From contig NZ_JAPJDA010000030.1 of assembly GCF_026241755.1 (NCBI RefSeq), positions 1-44,289 of the forward strand: a stretch of DNA of 44,289 nucleotides, in the 5' to 3' direction. How positions within the stretch are numbered: the stretch's first letter is position 1; each line of letters starts with the position of its first letter. The notes below the pieces were generated by a model. That model made no database searches. It saw only the letters and a list, made by a program, of their open reading frames with translations, and was not told the origin of the DNA. The DNA is from Salinimicrobium profundisediminis (GTDB lineage: Bacteria > Bacteroidota > Bacteroidia > Flavobacteriales > Flavobacteriaceae). The position numbers and the translations under genes are program-made. Below, in pieces: positions 1 to 8,475 of the stretch.

Positions 1-331
1 GACTCAGGTGAAAAAACCACTCCTTTAAATATCTACCAACAAAAAAGCCGCCTAAAAATTACTTTTCAGACAGCCTCAATTTTGCATCTTCTACTTTAAC
101 AAAAGCCGAAAAACTGCAACATTGGAGTCAATATCTGGCTGCAAAAGAGCTTAATTCTGCACAACATACTTACTTAACACATTGTTAACAGTAAAAATTA
201 TTGTATAGAAGTATTTTCACGGCGAATAATTTTTCCAATACATGCTATTGAATTTCCTGCTTGAGATGATTTGTGGGTAACCTGCGATTTGTTTTAAATA
301 GTAAGGATTCTTTGGTGGCTCTTTTTTCGTT
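1..331. other. AT-rich region upstream of the phytochrome operon, no supported gene
   Basis: I see no complete gene here. One frame stays open from base 12 to a TAA at 186-188, but it has no ATG, GTG or TTG. A second frame is open from the window edge to a TAA at 100-102. Either could be the tail of a gene or its remnant, but neither can be supported. The 3' part (about 190-331) probably holds the promoter and leader for the operon starting at 332. A TTTG at 311-314 preceded by ATTC is only a loose match to the Bacteroidota -7 element, and no properly spaced -33 element is present. Confidence 0.4.
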
Positions 332-3300
332 ATGAGTAAGAAAATCAAGAATTCCCCGACTTTACAATCAGAAATGACCCCTTCTTCGTCCAACACCCGA
401 ATTGTGGCCGTAGGAGCCAGTGCTGGTGGCCTTGAAGCTCTTAAATCTTTTTTTGAACATATTCCTCAAGCTACCAAAAGCGCTTACATCATAATTCAGC
501 ACCTGTCTTCAGATTATAAAAGCATGATGGGCGAACTCCTGGCCCGCAGTACGGGCTTGCCTATAGTGGAAGTAGAAGAGGGTATGGAAGTCAAGCCTGG
601 GCATATCTATCTTATACCACCGGCCAATAACCTGATTATTAAAGGCAACAGGCTACAGCTTCTGGAGAAGCCCAAAAACCCTACGCTCAACTTGCCTATA
701 GACATGTTCTTTGAGTCGTTGGCGCGAGAACAGCGGGAGAAGGCTATAGGAGTTATTCTTAGCGGTACCGGCAGTGACGGAACCCGCGGGGCACGTGCAA
801 TCAAAGAAAGCGACGGGATGATTATGGTGCAGGAGCCTGATGAAGCCCAATTTGACGGAATGCCCAGAAGCGCGATTGCTACAGGGCTGGTAGATTATGT
901 GCTGTCAGTCAAAGAAATGGGTAATGAGCTCGATAATTATCTTACCGCACCTTCTATATTTCATTTTAAAGATGGAGATGTAGCTTACGACCAGACAGAG
1001 CTTATCAAGATCTTAAACTTCATTGATGAGAAAACAGGGCTCGACTTTAGAGAGTACAAAAGGTCTACTCTTGCCCGAAGGGTAGCCCGAAGAGTGAGTG
1101 TGTGTAAATGCCGATCTCTTGCCGAATATTTTACTTACCTCACCAATACCGAAGGAGAAGTTGATATACTTTACAGGGAGTTCCTTATTGGGGTCACCAA
1201 ATTTTTTAGAGACAGTAAAGTCTGGGACGTTTTACGCCAACGGGTAATCCCCGAAATGGTGAGTTCAAAAATTGATGGAGAAGTTCTAAAAGTTTGGGAC
1301 GTTGCCTGTAGTACGGGAGAAGAAGCTTATTCTTTTGCCATGTGCTTTATCGAAGAAATCGAAAACCAGGGGAAGAATATTGAACTTAAGATTTTTGCTA
1401 CCGACATTGCCGAAAAACATCTTGAGATAGGCAGCAAAGGCTTATACCCCGAAAGTATAGCAGCCGATGTACCAGCCGATTTTCTTGCTAAATACTTTAA
1501 AAGCAAGCAAGGCAAATATGAGGTTGTAGATAAGTTGAGACGGGCTGTAATCTTCTCACGCCACAACGTGATCAAGAATCCGCCGTTTAGTAATATGGAT
1601 TTGGTTTCCTGTCGCAATCTTCTCATATATTTTCAGCCTGCAATACAAACCAAGGCCTTGAGTGTGCTGCATTACAGCCTTAAACAGGATGGGGTACTCG
1701 TACTGGGAACCAGTGAAAGCGTACATACAGAGCAAAAGAATTTTTCTGAAATTGATCGCAAATGGAAGATATTCAGGAATATTCAACCCAATAACAGGCT
1801 CGAAGCCGGCCTTTCCCACACGCCAACATCGGCGGGGAGAGTAGCTGGCAGCAAGCCCCCAAGTACAGGAATGGCATATAAAGCTCCTGCCAACACTACA
1901 TTTAACAAGCTCACAAGTGACTTTAATGAGACCGTACTCGATCACTTCAAGGCGGCAAGCGTTTATGTAGATTCAGATTACAATATACTTGAGGCCATTG
2001 GCGAATTCAGGAAATACGCCAACCTTCCTGTGAGCGGCTTTTCTACAAATTTACTCGACATGCTGGGCACAGATTTGAGGTATTTGATTCAGAACAGCCT
2101 TAAAAAAGCAGAAAAGCTTCAGCAAAAAGTTTATTATAAAGATGCCATTTTTGAACACCAGGGGGAGAAAAAAGCTGTTGACCTTTTAGTAAAACCTTTT
2201 CTGCGGAACCATGTAGACTCCGAAACTACTTTTATGATCACCTTCCTTGAGAAGGAACTCAACCTTGAAGGGGTAGAAAGTGTAGATAATATTACCCTTA
2301 CCACCCGTACCAAAGAATATGTTTCCAATCTTGAAGAGGAGTTAAAGCAAACCAAAGAAGAATTGCAGACTTCCCTGGAAGAGATAGAAACCAGCAACGA
2401 AGAGTTGCAGGCGGCCAATGAAGAACTTTTGGCTTCAAACGAAGAGCTGCAAAGCACCAACGAAGAACTGCAAAGCGTAAACGAGGAGATCAACACCGTA
2501 AATGCCGAGAACATTCAGAAAATGGATGATCTTGCTGCGCTTAATGCCGATATTAACAACCTGCTTGAAAGTACGCAAATTGGTACCATCTTCCTCGATG
2601 GCTCCCTGTGCATACGCAAGTTCACCCCGGCCATAAAAGATCATTTCAGTTTTCTTAATTCTGATATGGGGCGGCCAATAAGCCATTTTACCGGAAACAT
2701 TGGAAGAAGTAATTTGCTCCAGCGTTGTAAGCGGGTGCTTAAAACCGGTAAAACTTTAGAGAAAGCCGTAGTTTCTAAAGACGGGCTGCATTACCTGCGA
2801 AGAATATCACCCTACGTAGATTCCAATGAGAAAATTGACGGGGTTGTGATCACTTTCATTGAAATTGAAAGCCTTCAAAAGTCTAAAGAGAAGCTGCAGG
2901 CGAGCGAACGCAGGTTTAAGAGTTTCTATGAAGAAGACCCTGTAATGCACATAAGCGTGAACCCGCAAAATTATAAAATTGTGCATTGCAACAAAATGGC
3001 CATAAAGCAGTTGAAGTATGAGTCGAAAGAAGAACTTATAGGGAAATCTATTTACGACCTGTACCACGAAGATTCCCAGGTGGAGGCTTTAAAATCAAAT
3101 AAATATTTTGCTGAAAACGGCGTGCTTGTCAATCTCGAGCAGAACATCCTCAACAAGAACGGAGAGAGCCTGCCCGTCATTCTCAATGCCACTGCCGAAA
3201 GAGATGAAGAAGACAACGTTCTAACCATTCGCTATACTTTTGTAGAGATTGAAGCCCTTAAAAAGGCCGAAGATCAACTGCGGGAACAAAAAGCCGATCT

Positions 3301-3976
3301 TGAAAGGGCTAACCGCGACCTGGAGCAATTTGTTTCAATTTGTTCGCACGATTTGCAGGAGCCGCTTTCTACCATCAAATTTGGGATAGATATCTTAGGT
3401 AAAATCTATGCTTCCAAACTCGATAAAAAAGGTCAAAATTATGTTTCTTACATCAAGCAGGCATCTACCAGGCTTTCAGAACAAATAAGGGCCTTACTGG
3501 AACATTCGCGCATAGGGCGCGACGGGGTTAAAAAGCTCGTAGATACCCGTGAACTGGTAGAAGTAGTAAAATATGATCTAGGCAAAAGGATAAAAGATAC
3601 AAAGGCAAAGATCCATATTGGAGATTTACCGCGCCTGCAAGGTTATGAAGTAGAGCTAAGACTGCTTTTCCAGAACCTTATTAGTAATGCCATAAAATAT
3701 ACCCCAAAAGAACGAAATCCAGAGGTGCGTATCTCGGCATATAGAGAAGGTGATTTCTGGACATTTACGGTGGTAGATAACGGGGTGGGGATTGCAAAAG
3801 AAGACCAGGATAAGATTTTTACAATATTCAATCGCGTCAAAAAACACGATAGCAATGATGGTACAGGTGTGGGGCTGGCACACGTAGAGAAGATAGTGCA
3901 TTTACACAATGGTACCATATGGGTAGACTCGCAAGAAGGGGTGGGAAGTACCTTTTACTTCAAACTTCAGGCTTAA
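332..3976 (+). CDS. CheB-CheR-PAS-histidine kinase fusion protein
   Basis: A 1214-residue cytoplasmic multidomain signalling protein. Domains in order: CheB-type methylesterase (about 20-200) with the Ser-His-Asp triad visible as GASAGG (Ser30), IIQHLS (His57) and SGTGSDG (Asp149); CheR-type SAM methyltransferase (about 215-480) with VWDVACSTGEEAYSF and SCRNLLIYF; a PAS-like domain (about 530-645); a long coiled coil of repeated NEELQ-type units (about 655-740); two further PAS domains (about 740-845 and 855-975); a DHp helix with SHDLQEPL (phospho-acceptor His1006); and an HATPase domain with N, G1 and G2 boxes. All catalytic motifs look intact. No transmembrane segment is seen. It starts at ATG 332 and is followed after 4 nt by the phytochrome gene, so the two are almost surely co-transcribed. 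The family is widespread, but its methylation substrates are mostly unknown. Its link to light sensing is inferred from the operon. Confidence 0.93.
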   Translation: MSKKIKNSPTLQSEMTPSSSNTRIVAVGASAGGLEALKSFFEHIPQATKSAYIIIQHLSSDYKSMMGELLARSTGLPIVEVEEGMEVKPGHIYLIPPANNLIIKGNRLQLLEKPKNPTLNLPIDMFFESLAREQREKAIGVILSGTGSDGTRGARAIKESDGMIMVQEPDEAQFDGMPRSAIATGLVDYVLSVKEMGNELDNYLTAPSIFHFKDGDVAYDQTELIKILNFIDEKTGLDFREYKRSTLARRVARRVSVCKCRSLAEYFTYLTNTEGEVDILYREFLIGVTKFFRDSKVWDVLRQRVIPEMVSSKIDGEVLKVWDVACSTGEEAYSFAMCFIEEIENQGKNIELKIFATDIAEKHLEIGSKGLYPESIAADVPADFLAKYFKSKQGKYEVVDKLRRAVIFSRHNVIKNPPFSNMDLVSCRNLLIYFQPAIQTKALSVLHYSLKQDGVLVLGTSESVHTEQKNFSEIDRKWKIFRNIQPNNRLEAGLSHTPTSAGRVAGSKPPSTGMAYKAPANTTFNKLTSDFNETVLDHFKAASVYVDSDYNILEAIGEFRKYANLPVSGFSTNLLDMLGTDLRYLIQNSLKKAEKLQQKVYYKDAIFEHQGEKKAVDLLVKPFLRNHVDSETTFMITFLEKELNLEGVESVDNITLTTRTKEYVSNLEEELKQTKEELQTSLEEIETSNEELQAANEELLASNEELQSTNEELQSVNEEINTVNAENIQKMDDLAALNADINNLLESTQIGTIFLDGSLCIRKFTPAIKDHFSFLNSDMGRPISHFTGNIGRSNLLQRCKRVLKTGKTLEKAVVSKDGLHYLRRISPYVDSNEKIDGVVITFIEIESLQKSKEKLQASERRFKSFYEEDPVMHISVNPQNYKIVHCNKMAIKQLKYESKEELIGKSIYDLYHEDSQVEALKSNKYFAENGVLVNLEQNILNKNGESLPVILNATAERDEEDNVLTIRYTFVEIEALKKAEDQLREQKADLERANRDLEQFVSICSHDLQEPLSTIKFGIDILGKIYASKLDKKGQNYVSYIKQASTRLSEQIRALLEHSRIGRDGVKKLVDTRELVEVVKYDLGKRIKDTKAKIHIGDLPRLQGYEVELRLLFQNLISNAIKYTPKERNPEVRISAYREGDFWTFTVVDNGVGIAKEDQDKIFTIFNRVKKHDSNDGTGVGLAHVEKIVHLHNGTIWVDSQEGVGSTFYFKLQA

Positions 3977-3980
3977 TAAT

Positions 3981-6191
3981 ATGGATAAATCGTCCTTAAA
4001 ATACCCGGTTCAGGTTGATTTGGAGAACTGTGCCAAAGAACCTATCCACATCATTGGGAAATCTCAGGCGCATGGCGTGCTGGTGGTTTGTGATCGCACA
4101 AATTTAAATATCACCCAGGCCGGTGAAAATGCTTCGGAATACTTCGGAATTCCTGTAGATGAGCTGCTGGGGAAACCGCTGTCTTATCTTCTGAAAATGC
4201 CATTTTTGGCACCCGGTTTTGATGAAGATAGCCTTCCGCAGGAAGTGGAAGTAAACCGAAAGAAATTCCTGGTGCTTGCGCATATTTCCGAAGAGAGCCT
4301 GGTGCTCGATTTTGAACCCCTCACACAGGTGCAGGATCCATTTTTCTTTCAGAAGCAGTTAACGGGCATCCTCAACAAGTTCCAGGCAGCACGGTCTCTT
4401 GAAGAGCTTTCTTCGGAAGCTGCCAAACTCACCCGCAAAATGTTTGGCTATGACAGGGTGATGATCTACCGCTTTGATGAGGAGTGGAATGGTGAAGTAA
4501 TTGCCGAAACAAAGAATGACGATTTAGAATCGTGGCTGGGGCTGCGATATCCGGCTACCGATATTCCGCAGCAGTCCCGTAAAATGTTCCTTAAACACAG
4601 GGTAAGGATCATTGCCAATGTATATTATACGCCGGTACCATTAAAGCCAGAAATTTCACCGGTTACCGGGAAGCCCCTTGATATTTCAAGATCTTCGCTA
4701 AGGGCCGTTTCTCCTATTCACATAGAATATTTGAAAAATATGGGCGTGGGCGCATCCCTTTCGGCAGCTATTGTGGTCAAAGGAAAATTGTGGGGGCTTA
4801 TTGCCTGCCATCATCAGGCAGAGAAGTACCTTGATTTTTACCAGCGGGAGAGTTGCCGTTTCCTGGCTCAAATGCTCTCAACCGAAATTACGCTGCATGA
4901 AACCAGCAGTCTTTTAAGTCATTCAGAGCAAACCGAGAGTATCCGGCGGCAGCTGGTGGCTCAAATGAAATACCACGATAATATTGTGGAGGCACTAAGC
5001 AGGGATACCGTACAATTTCTAGAACTCCTTAATTGTAGCGGCGGTGCCATTTTTTACATTAATGAATGGGAACTAAATGGGCAAACACCTGGCAAAGAAC
5101 AGCTGGACAGCCTGCTCAATAACTTCATAAAAAAGCAGTCAAAAAGCCTTTTTTGGACCCGTAACCTTTCAGCGCTATTTCCTGAAGCCGAAGAATACAA
5201 GAAAACAGCCTCGGGGCTTTTCAGCTTAAAAATTTCTGATAACAAATATATTTTATGGTTCAAGCCTGAAGTAGTGCAGGTAGTGACCTGGGGAGGGAAT
5301 CCGCAGAATAAGGTGTTCTACAACGAAGAGGAACAAAGACTTAGTCCGCGTAAATCTTTTGAAAAGTGGAGTGAGAAACTCACCGGCTTTTCGGAACCAT
5401 GGCATGAGCTTGACCGCAACACGGCCAGGGCTTTGAGAGAGAATATAAGCCATGTGCTGCTCACCCGCCAGCGCAGGGAAATTGAAGCATTGAACGAAAA
5501 GCTCATAGAAGCCAACAGGGAGCTGGAACTATTTAGTTACGGACTTTCACATGATCTACGGGCGCCGGTAAGAGGTATGGAAGGCTTTCTCAAAATTCTT
5601 CGGGAAGATTTTAGTAACCCCCTTGGAAGTGAAGGTCTTAAATACCTGGAAATGAGTGCCGGCCTTACCCAAAAAATGAACGATCTTATTGACGATATCC
5701 TGGAGTATTCCAGGCTGGGGCATATTGAGAGGGTAGAGAAGCATGAGGTAGATACCACCGCAATGCTCAAAGAAATATTCGAACTCTTCAACCTTTCGGC
5801 AAATTTCCCTTCGGCACGCATAGAGATTCAGGAAGAGCTTCCGCCTATGTGGGGTAACCGTAGAATGCTGTTCCAGTTGTGGTCTAATCTGCTTAACAAT
5901 GCTTTAAAATATTCTTCAGAAAAAGAAGCACCAGTTATAGAAGTAGGTAAAACCCTCATAAATGGGCGCAGTACGTTTTACGTAAAAGATAATGGAATAG
6001 GGGTAGACCCGGCATTGAGAGAAAAGATATTCGAGACCTTTCAGCGCGGTGTGGGCAGCAAATTTAAAGGCACCGGCATTGGCCTTGCCATTGTAAAGAG
6101 GATTGTGGAAAAACATGAAGGAGAAATTTGGGTTGAAAGTGAACCCGGAGAAGGTTCTGTATTTTATTTTTATCTTGAGCCCCAAAAGTAG
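3981..6191 (+). CDS. bphP: Bacteriophytochrome (biliverdin-binding sensor histidine kinase)
   Basis: A 736-residue red/far-red photoreceptor kinase with the standard PAS-GAF-PHY-DHp-HATPase order. The N-terminal Cys17, in NCAKEPIHIIGKSQAHG, sits where bacteriophytochromes attach biliverdin. The GAF domain carries YPATDIP (Asp194), a close variant of the PASDIP chromophore-pocket motif, and the conserved CHHQ histidines. The PHY domain has the tongue signatures WGG and PRKSF, so a photosensory core is complete. The kinase region has LSHDLRAP (His524), NLLNNALKYS, DNGIGV and GTGIGLAIV. The neighbours support function: a response regulator follows at 12 nt and a heme oxygenase that can make biliverdin comes next. 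The kinase is preceded by the CheB/CheR fusion kinase at 4 nt. Canonical versus bathy behaviour cannot be told from sequence. Confidence 0.95.
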   Translation: MDKSSLKYPVQVDLENCAKEPIHIIGKSQAHGVLVVCDRTNLNITQAGENASEYFGIPVDELLGKPLSYLLKMPFLAPGFDEDSLPQEVEVNRKKFLVLAHISEESLVLDFEPLTQVQDPFFFQKQLTGILNKFQAARSLEELSSEAAKLTRKMFGYDRVMIYRFDEEWNGEVIAETKNDDLESWLGLRYPATDIPQQSRKMFLKHRVRIIANVYYTPVPLKPEISPVTGKPLDISRSSLRAVSPIHIEYLKNMGVGASLSAAIVVKGKLWGLIACHHQAEKYLDFYQRESCRFLAQMLSTEITLHETSSLLSHSEQTESIRRQLVAQMKYHDNIVEALSRDTVQFLELLNCSGGAIFYINEWELNGQTPGKEQLDSLLNNFIKKQSKSLFWTRNLSALFPEAEEYKKTASGLFSLKISDNKYILWFKPEVVQVVTWGGNPQNKVFYNEEEQRLSPRKSFEKWSEKLTGFSEPWHELDRNTARALRENISHVLLTRQRREIEALNEKLIEANRELELFSYGLSHDLRAPVRGMEGFLKILREDFSNPLGSEGLKYLEMSAGLTQKMNDLIDDILEYSRLGHIERVEKHEVDTTAMLKEIFELFNLSANFPSARIEIQEELPPMWGNRRMLFQLWSNLLNNALKYSSEKEAPVIEVGKTLINGRSTFYVKDNGIGVDPALREKIFETFQRGVGSKFKGTGIGLAIVKRIVEKHEGEIWVESEPGEGSVFYFYLEPQK

Positions 6192-6203
6192 GAGCATACG
6201 CAA

Positions 6204-6773
6204 ATGATTAAGATCCCGTTGAGAATATTACTGGTGGAGGACAATGAAGCTGATGTCTTGATTACCCTGCGCACTATTAGAAAACTTGTTGAAGAACCAC
6301 ATATTGAGGTGGTTGAAGACCTTTCTTCCTGTAGGAACAAGCTCATCAACTTTATTCCCGATGTGGTGATTTCCGATTACAACCTTCCTACCTGTACAGG
6401 CCTGGAGGTACTGCAGCTGGTACAGCAAAAAGATCCCAAACTTCCATTTATCTTCCTTACCGGCACGGTTCACGACGAAGAACTGGCTGCCAATACCATT
6501 TTGGCAGGAGCTTCGGGGTTTATTCTGAAAAAGCACATGAACAACCTCGAAGATAAATTAAAACCCCTGCTTAAACAGGTGGTCTTCCGCATGAGTGAAA
6601 AAGAGGAAATAAGGGAACGCCTAAGGCAGAACAAGATTGCCATAAACCAGATCAATGATTACCTGGATAACCTGAAATTTGACAACAGGGAGCAGAAGGA
6701 TAACATCAGCAAGATCAAAAATGCCATTAAAGATTTTAAAGCCGGTAGGGATGAAGATAATAGAGAAGCTTAA
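6204..6773 (+). CDS. Single-domain response regulator, Rcp1-like
   Basis: A 189-residue CheY-like receiver. Visible receiver residues are the acidic pair in LLVEDNEAD, the phospho-acceptor Asp58 in VISDYNLP, Thr86 in FLTGT and a conserved Lys at 109-110. There is no DNA-binding or enzymatic output domain. After about residue 130 it continues as a charged, probably coiled-coil tail of some 60 residues, longer than in typical Rcp1 proteins. The position right after the phytochrome gene matches the bphP-rcp pairing known in cyanobacteria and other bacteria, so phosphotransfer from BphP (or from the fusion kinase) is the natural inference. An AGGAG at 6190-6194 lies 9 nt before the ATG, which is unusually Shine-Dalgarno-like for this phylum. 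Its 3' end overlaps the heme oxygenase gene by 23 nt. Confidence 0.9.
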   Translation: MIKIPLRILLVEDNEADVLITLRTIRKLVEEPHIEVVEDLSSCRNKLINFIPDVVISDYNLPTCTGLEVLQLVQQKDPKLPFIFLTGTVHDEELAANTILAGASGFILKKHMNNLEDKLKPLLKQVVFRMSEKEEIRERLRQNKIAINQINDYLDNLKFDNREQKDNISKIKNAIKDFKAGRDEDNREA

Positions 6774-7341
6774 GGAGGAAACCCGCGAACTGCACGAACA
6801 AATTGAGGATAAGAACCTGGCCCGGCAAATTATGGACCACAGTATTGATCTCACCACCTATAAACTCCTGTTGCTGCAGAATTACCTGGCGTATCGCGAA
6901 ACTGAAACCGAAATACAAAAGTTCTTGCCACACTACGAAGGCAAAAAGCACCAGCAGTTAAAACAGGATTTGCAACAATTGGGCATTACAGAAGAAATAC
7001 CTTCCAAAAATGGTATTTTTGAATGTCATTCTAAAGCCGAAGCCCTGGGAGCGGCCTACGTGGTTGAAGGATCGGCCCTGGGTGGGATGGTTTTGGCTAA
7101 AAACCTTCAGAAATGTGCTGCTTTAGATGAAATTCCGCGTCATTACTTCTTTAATGGAGATAAAAACAACATGCAGGACTGGAAAGCATTTAAGGAAGAG
7201 CTCGAAAATTACCCTTTTACCCCTTCCGAAGAAAAAATGGCCATTGAAAAGGCTAAAGATACCTTTCGGTTCTTTGAGCGTATTTTTGACAGGGAATTGA
7301 ATGTAGATCTAAACCCCACTTTCAAACACCAGAGACAGTAG
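6751..7341 (+). CDS. bphO: Heme oxygenase (biliverdin-producing, phytochrome-associated)
   Basis: A 196-residue protein of the HO-1/BphO fold that opens heme to biliverdin, the chromophore of the phytochrome two genes upstream. The N-terminal helix has LKEETRELHEQ with the expected proximal heme-ligand His15. The distal-helix region reads YVVEGSALGG, close to the family's YxxEGSxLGG. The start is set at ATG 6751: the longer open frame to 6679 lies inside the response-regulator gene, and the homologous part begins with the MKIIEKLKEE helix. It overlaps the regulator by 23 nt, suggesting translational coupling. At its 3' end it overlaps the convergent methyltransferase gene by 33 nt, and no terminator is seen between them. 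The electron donor is not encoded nearby. Confidence 0.9.
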   Translation: MKIIEKLKEETRELHEQIEDKNLARQIMDHSIDLTTYKLLLLQNYLAYRETETEIQKFLPHYEGKKHQQLKQDLQQLGITEEIPSKNGIFECHSKAEALGAAYVVEGSALGGMVLAKNLQKCAALDEIPRHYFFNGDKNNMQDWKAFKEELENYPFTPSEEKMAIEKAKDTFRFFERIFDRELNVDLNPTFKHQRQ

Positions 7342-7938
7342 CCTTGGCACTTTAGACCTGTCATTATTATCAAAATGTTCGTTGAGGTCTAAGAGCTTAA
7401 ACTTGTGCGCTTTGGCCATGTCTAGAAAATCTGAAAGATGATGAGTAAAGGCAGGGGGCATTTGGTAGCCGCTTTCGGTTTCAAATTTTGCTCTACTGCC
7501 TGCATACTGTCTTCCCGGATGAAGTTCACAGATATAGAACTTTCCGTTTCTCTTCAGGCTGCGGGCTCCTTCAGCAAAGATAAAGCTGAGGTCCTTGATA
7601 TGTTCTAGCACGAGGCTACAGGTGACAAGATTAGCCCAACCCGGCTTTACAGGCCACGCTTCAGTAATATCTGCCTCAATAAAGCTAACATTTTCAGCCT
7701 GTGTTTTTTCCTGCGCTTTGGCCATCATTTTTGGAGAAATATCAATAGCGGTAACAAAATCGGCTTTTTGCGAGAGCCATTCGGTGTTTTTCCCTGTGCC
7801 GCAGCCCAGCTCCAGGATATTTCCGTAGTGAGGGTTCAAAAAGGTGTCCCTAAGCACCTGGGCTTCGAGGTCACGGGTTCTGTTCTCCATAGCGTCGTAA
7901 GAGGCTGCCCATGCATTATAGGAGTCGCCGGTGTTCAT
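7309..7938 (-). CDS. Class I SAM-dependent methyltransferase
   Basis: A 209-residue Rossmann-fold methyltransferase. Motif I is ILELGCGTGKNTEWL, followed by VTAIDISPKM (acidic end of beta 2) and an EADITEAWP segment. The LVTCSLVLEHIKD stretch is the usual motif IV region. It resembles the UbiE/COQ5-like and MT11/MT25 groups, but the substrate cannot be told. I chose ATG 7938 because it forms an ATGA overlap with the stop of the upstream gene (TGA at 7937-7935). A start 21 nt further up is also open. It is probably the second gene of a two-gene minus-strand operon. Its last 33 nt overlap the heme oxygenase gene on the other strand. Confidence 0.85.
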   Translation of the reverse strand: MNTGDSYNAWAASYDAMENRTRDLEAQVLRDTFLNPHYGNILELGCGTGKNTEWLSQKADFVTAIDISPKMMAKAQEKTQAENVSFIEADITEAWPVKPGWANLVTCSLVLEHIKDLSFIFAEGARSLKRNGKFYICELHPGRQYAGSRAKFETESGYQMPPAFTHHLSDFLDMAKAHKFKLLDLNEHFDNNDRSKVPRLLSLVFESGV

Positions 7939-8294
7939 ATTTCTATCTTCTTGATCCAATTTTTGGCTTCGTCTTTTTCGGTTAAATCAAAATATTTGAT
8001 CGTGGCTCCGGTAAAGGGTTTCATAAGTTGGGTAAGTTCTTTCTCCCACTCCTTATTCCCCACCATGGCAATACGCTCCAGGTTTTCGTTATTTTTGAAG
8101 TCGAATTTGATATCGCGCCACATGGCACTCAAGTTCCAGCCTTCAAATTCTTTCATTTCAAAGTACCATCTTATGGTGCCAAAACTCCTTACTTTCTCCT
8201 GTAGCAGTGGGATAAGCCTGTCATAGTCTTCATTGGTAAGTTTTTCTTCGGCGACAGTGTAAATAACGTTATGTTCAACCTGGATAGAAATCAT
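7935..8294 (-). CDS. SpoIIAA-like / STAS-SEC14-like domain protein
   Basis: A 119-residue soluble protein resembling the SpoIIAA-like family (PF11964). Family-like features are a short N-terminal strand pair, a long amphipathic helix, the GTIRWYFEMKEFEGWN region, a WRDIKFDF segment, RIAMVGNKEWEKELT and a C-terminal ATIKYFDLTEKDEAKNWI. Members fold like STAS or CRAL-TRIO domains and have no well-defined reaction. It starts at ATG 8294 and shares an ATGA overlap with the downstream methyltransferase, so the two are translated together. The 160-nt gap to the divergent MFS gene should hold both promoters, though I do not see a clean consensus site. Confidence 0.8.
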   Translation of the reverse strand: MISIQVEHNVIYTVAEEKLTNEDYDRLIPLLQEKVRSFGTIRWYFEMKEFEGWNLSAMWRDIKFDFKNNENLERIAMVGNKEWEKELTQLMKPFTGATIKYFDLTEKDEAKNWIKKIEI

Positions 8295-8475
8295 AATGTA
8301 GTTTTGCTACAATTTCCAAAGAAATGTGGATTTTGACAACACAATGGAATGGGAGTAGAGTTAAGCTCTTGTTAATCTATACCTAAGGAATGTTAAGTAT
8401 TTTTTTCTGAAAAACTAAGAGAGCAGGGCTTTCAGCATTCAAAAATTCCTGCCATCTTTGCCTTTTTTAAGAGGT

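Noticed and set aside
12-188. Stop-free frame near the left edge, with a plausible residue mix
   Set aside because: No start codon is in the frame and an in-frame stop lies at 9-11; it may be a remnant, but support is too thin.
8458-8475. TTG start of the MFS gene
   Set aside because: It adds only six residues before a good ATG at 8476.
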